This document shows, in pieces, positions 62,347 to 64,000 of a stretch of DNA of 64,000 nt. The position numbers were made by a program, and so were the translations under genes. The notes under the pieces are model-generated. The model was not told the DNA's origin, did not search any database, and worked only from the letters and a program-made list of their open reading frames with translations. Source of the stretch: Pseudonocardia sediminis (lineage in GTDB: Bacteria > Actinomycetota > Actinomycetes > Mycobacteriales > Pseudonocardiaceae). The stretch is from NCBI RefSeq assembly GCF_004217185.1, contig NZ_SHKL01000001.1, forward strand, positions 1,239,001 to 1,303,000, in the 5' to 3' direction. Each line of letters begins with the position of its first letter. The first letter of the stretch is position 1.

Positions 62347-62994
62347 ATGAGTTTCTGGGAGTACCTCTCCTCCAACTACCTGGAGGTGATCGGGTACACG
62401 GTGGAGCACGCCCTGCTGGTCCTCCAGGGCCTCGTGCTGGCGGTGCTGATCGGCGTCCCGCTGGCGGTGCTGACCTACCGCACCGCGCTCGGCCGCGCCG
62501 CCGCGATCAACAGCACCTCACTGATCATGACGATCCCGTCCTACGCGCTGTTCGGGCTGCTCATCCCGCTGCTCGGGCTGGGGACCGCACCGGCGATCGT
62601 CGCGTTGACGCTCTACGGGCTGCTGCCGGTGGTGCGCAACGCGATCGTCGGCCTGCGCGAGGTGGACCCGGCGGTGGCCGAGTCCGCGCGGGGCGTGGGG
62701 ATGGACCGCCGAGGGCTGCTGCTCTCGATCGAGCTGCCGCTGGCCTGGCCGGTGGTGCTGGCCGGTGTACGGGTGTCCGCGCAGCTGCTGCTGGGGATCG
62801 CGGCGATCTCCGCGGCGGTCAACGGACCGGGGCTGGGCAACCTGATCCTGTCCGGGCTGTCCTCGGCCGGCACGCCGTTCGCGGTCTACCTCGCCGTCGA
62901 GGGAATCCTCGGGATCGTGCTGCTGGCCATCGTGTTCGACGCGGCGATCGCGCTGCTCACCCGACTGACGACGCCGAGGGGGATCCGTGCCTGA
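62347..62994 (+). CDS. Osmolyte/betaine ABC transporter permease (OpuCB-like)
   Basis: A 215-residue permease with about six helices and the binding-protein-dependent EAA-like loop VRNAIVGLREVDPAVAESARGVGMDRRGLLLSIELPLAWPVVLAGVR. This is the pattern of ProW/OpuCB/OpuCD permeases for glycine betaine, carnitine or choline. The ATG lies 6 bases after AATACT, with no Shine-Dalgarno. It overlaps the ATPase gene by 8 bases. The substrate-binding protein and a second permease are probably beyond the window edge. Confidence 0.88.
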   Translation: MSFWEYLSSNYLEVIGYTVEHALLVLQGLVLAVLIGVPLAVLTYRTALGRAAAINSTSLIMTIPSYALFGLLIPLLGLGTAPAIVALTLYGLLPVVRNAIVGLREVDPAVAESARGVGMDRRGLLLSIELPLAWPVVLAGVRVSAQLLLGIAAISAAVNGPGLGNLILSGLSSAGTPFAVYLAVEGILGIVLLAIVFDAAIALLTRLTTPRGIRA

Positions 62995-64000
62995 GAACGG
63001 GGCGACACCCGAGCCGATGATCCGGCTCGAGAAGCTGACCAAGCGCTACCCCGGCCAGGAGAGGCCGGCCGTGGACCGGCTCGACCTCGACGTGCCGCCG
63101 GGGGAGATCGTGGTGTTCCTCGGCCCGTCGGGCTGCGGCAAGACCACGACCATGAAGCTGATCAACCGCCTGATCGAGCCGACGTCGGGCACGATCCTGC
63201 TCGACGGCGAGGACGTGACCCGCAGCGACCCCGACGAGCTGCGCCGCCGGATCGGCTACGCGATCCAGCAGACCGGCCTGTTCCCGCACCGCAGCGTGGC
63301 CGACAACGTCGGGACCGTGCCGAAGATGCTCGGCTGGGACAGGAAGAGGATCGCCGCGCGCGTCGATGAGCTGCTGACGCTCGTCGGGCTGGACCCCGGC
63401 ACCTACCGGGGACGGCTGCCCAAGCAGCTCTCCGGCGGCCAGCAGCAGCGGGTGGGCGTGGCGCGGGCCCTGGGGGCGGACCCGGAGGTGATGCTGATGG
63501 ACGAGCCGTTCGGCGCGATCGACCCGCTGACCCGGGACACGCTGCAGAACGAGTTCCTGCGGATCCAGTCCGAGCTGGGCAAGACGATCGTGTTCGTCAC
63601 CCACGACATCGACGAGGCCGTGAAGATGGGCGACCGGATCGCGATCTTCAACGCCGGCAGCGGGATCGAGCAGTACGACACCCCGCAGAAGATCCTCACC
63701 GAGCCGGCGACGGACTTCGTCTCCGAGTTCGTCGGGTCCGGCGCGGCGATCAAGCGGCTGACGCTGTCCCGGGTCGGGGACGTCCCGGTGCCGGACTGGC
63801 CGGCGATCGGCCAGGACACCCACCGCGACGAGCGCGCGGCCGCGGTGCGGGCCGGGGCGCGGGAGTTCCTGCCGCTGCTCGACGCCGACCGCCGTCCGCT
63901 GGGCTGGGTGCCGGCGGACGCGAGCGGTGAGGTCCTCGACCGGGGCCTGCCGATCGTGACCCGGATCGGGCCGGGCGACTCGCTGTTCGCCGCGCTGGAC
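62987..64000 (+). CDS. Osmolyte/betaine ABC transporter ATP-binding protein (OpuCA-like, runs off window)
   Basis: The first 338 residues of an ABC ATPase. Walker A is GPSGCGKTTT, the Q-loop is YAIQQTG, the signature LSGGQQQRVGVARALG, Walker B EVMLMDEPFGAIDP and the switch His VFVTHDIDEAV. After residue ~270 a C-terminal domain begins (VRAGAREFLPLLDADRRPLGWVPADASG, then VTRIGPGDSLFAALD) that looks like the first of the CBS domains which sense ionic strength in OpuA/OpuC transporters. It energises the permease encoded by the overlapping upstream gene. The end is cut by the window boundary. Confidence 0.9.
   Translation, partial: MPENGATPEPMIRLEKLTKRYPGQERPAVDRLDLDVPPGEIVVFLGPSGCGKTTTMKLINRLIEPTSGTILLDGEDVTRSDPDELRRRIGYAIQQTGLFPHRSVADNVGTVPKMLGWDRKRIAARVDELLTLVGLDPGTYRGRLPKQLSGGQQQRVGVARALGADPEVMLMDEPFGAIDPLTRDTLQNEFLRIQSELGKTIVFVTHDIDEAVKMGDRIAIFNAGSGIEQYDTPQKILTEPATDFVSEFVGSGAAIKRLTLSRVGDVPVPDWPAIGQDTHRDERAAAVRAGAREFLPLLDADRRPLGWVPADASGEVLDRGLPIVTRIGPGDSLFAALD

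Overview
The window is high-GC DNA with densely packed genes, many GTG starts, frequent 4-base ATGA or GTGA overlaps, and many starts about 6-8 bases after a TANNNT box, which suggests leaderless mRNAs. Protein types (F420-type PPOX barrel, DUF222-HNH protein, excalibur domain with class F sortase, AbiEi-like protein, single-chain acyl-CoA carboxylase) point to an actinobacterium. A Pseudonocardia-like member of the Pseudonocardiaceae is my best guess, from gene content rather than any marker gene. No rRNA, tRNA, CRISPR array or intact transposon was seen.

Layout. 1-3.8 kb (minus): start of a single-chain biotin-dependent acyl-CoA carboxylase and a ketoacyl synthase III with a long extra N-terminus. 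4-13.9 kb: CMD protein, AbiEi/nuclease-like protein, MFS pump, glyoxalase-like protein, a sortase with a likely surface substrate, a PPOX protein, and an operon of MBL hydrolase, DedA and a membrane-anchored phosphatase-like protein. 13.9-19.2 kb: HtrA protease, thiolase, and a manganese riboswitch ahead of a GDT1-type exporter fused to an ICMT-like domain. 19.3-25.7 kb: an ethanolamine operon (permease, eutB, eutC) flanked by two sulfur-scavenging flavin monooxygenases, each behind a short cysteine-containing leader peptide. 25.7-29.9 kb: LytR-CpsA-Psr protein, acyl-CoA synthetase, TetR. 30-41.3 kb: a tight eight-gene acyl-CoA catabolic operon (dehydrogenase, two ligases, two-subunit carboxylase, enoyl-CoA hydratase, TIGR03084 protein, AtuA) that fits acyclic terpenoid or branched acid breakdown. 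41.3-48.2 kb: fused SecDF, molybdopterin oxidoreductase, MFS, and a membrane diguanylate cyclase. 48.35-48.72 kb: the peptide array described below. 48.9-56.5 kb: HD-like protein, MFS, and a tricarboxylate transporter (tctCBA) divergent from a CitAB-like two-component pair. 56.9-64 kb: DUF222-HNH protein, VOC protein, two hydrolases, and an OpuC-type osmolyte ABC transporter running off the end.

The most unusual element is at 48,387-48,718: four Shine-Dalgarno/start/stop modules spaced 70-74 bases apart, each encoding the same hexapeptide MRNWNW. The first lies in frame at the end of a 38-codon frame whose GTG sits 7 bases after a TATACT box. I know of no described system with this product, and no function can be assigned from sequence. 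Other notable items are a dispersed palindrome family mostly at convergent gene ends, an apparent in-frame deletion in the ethanolamine permease, an inverted-repeat insert inside atuA, and enzymes lacking expected catalytic residues.
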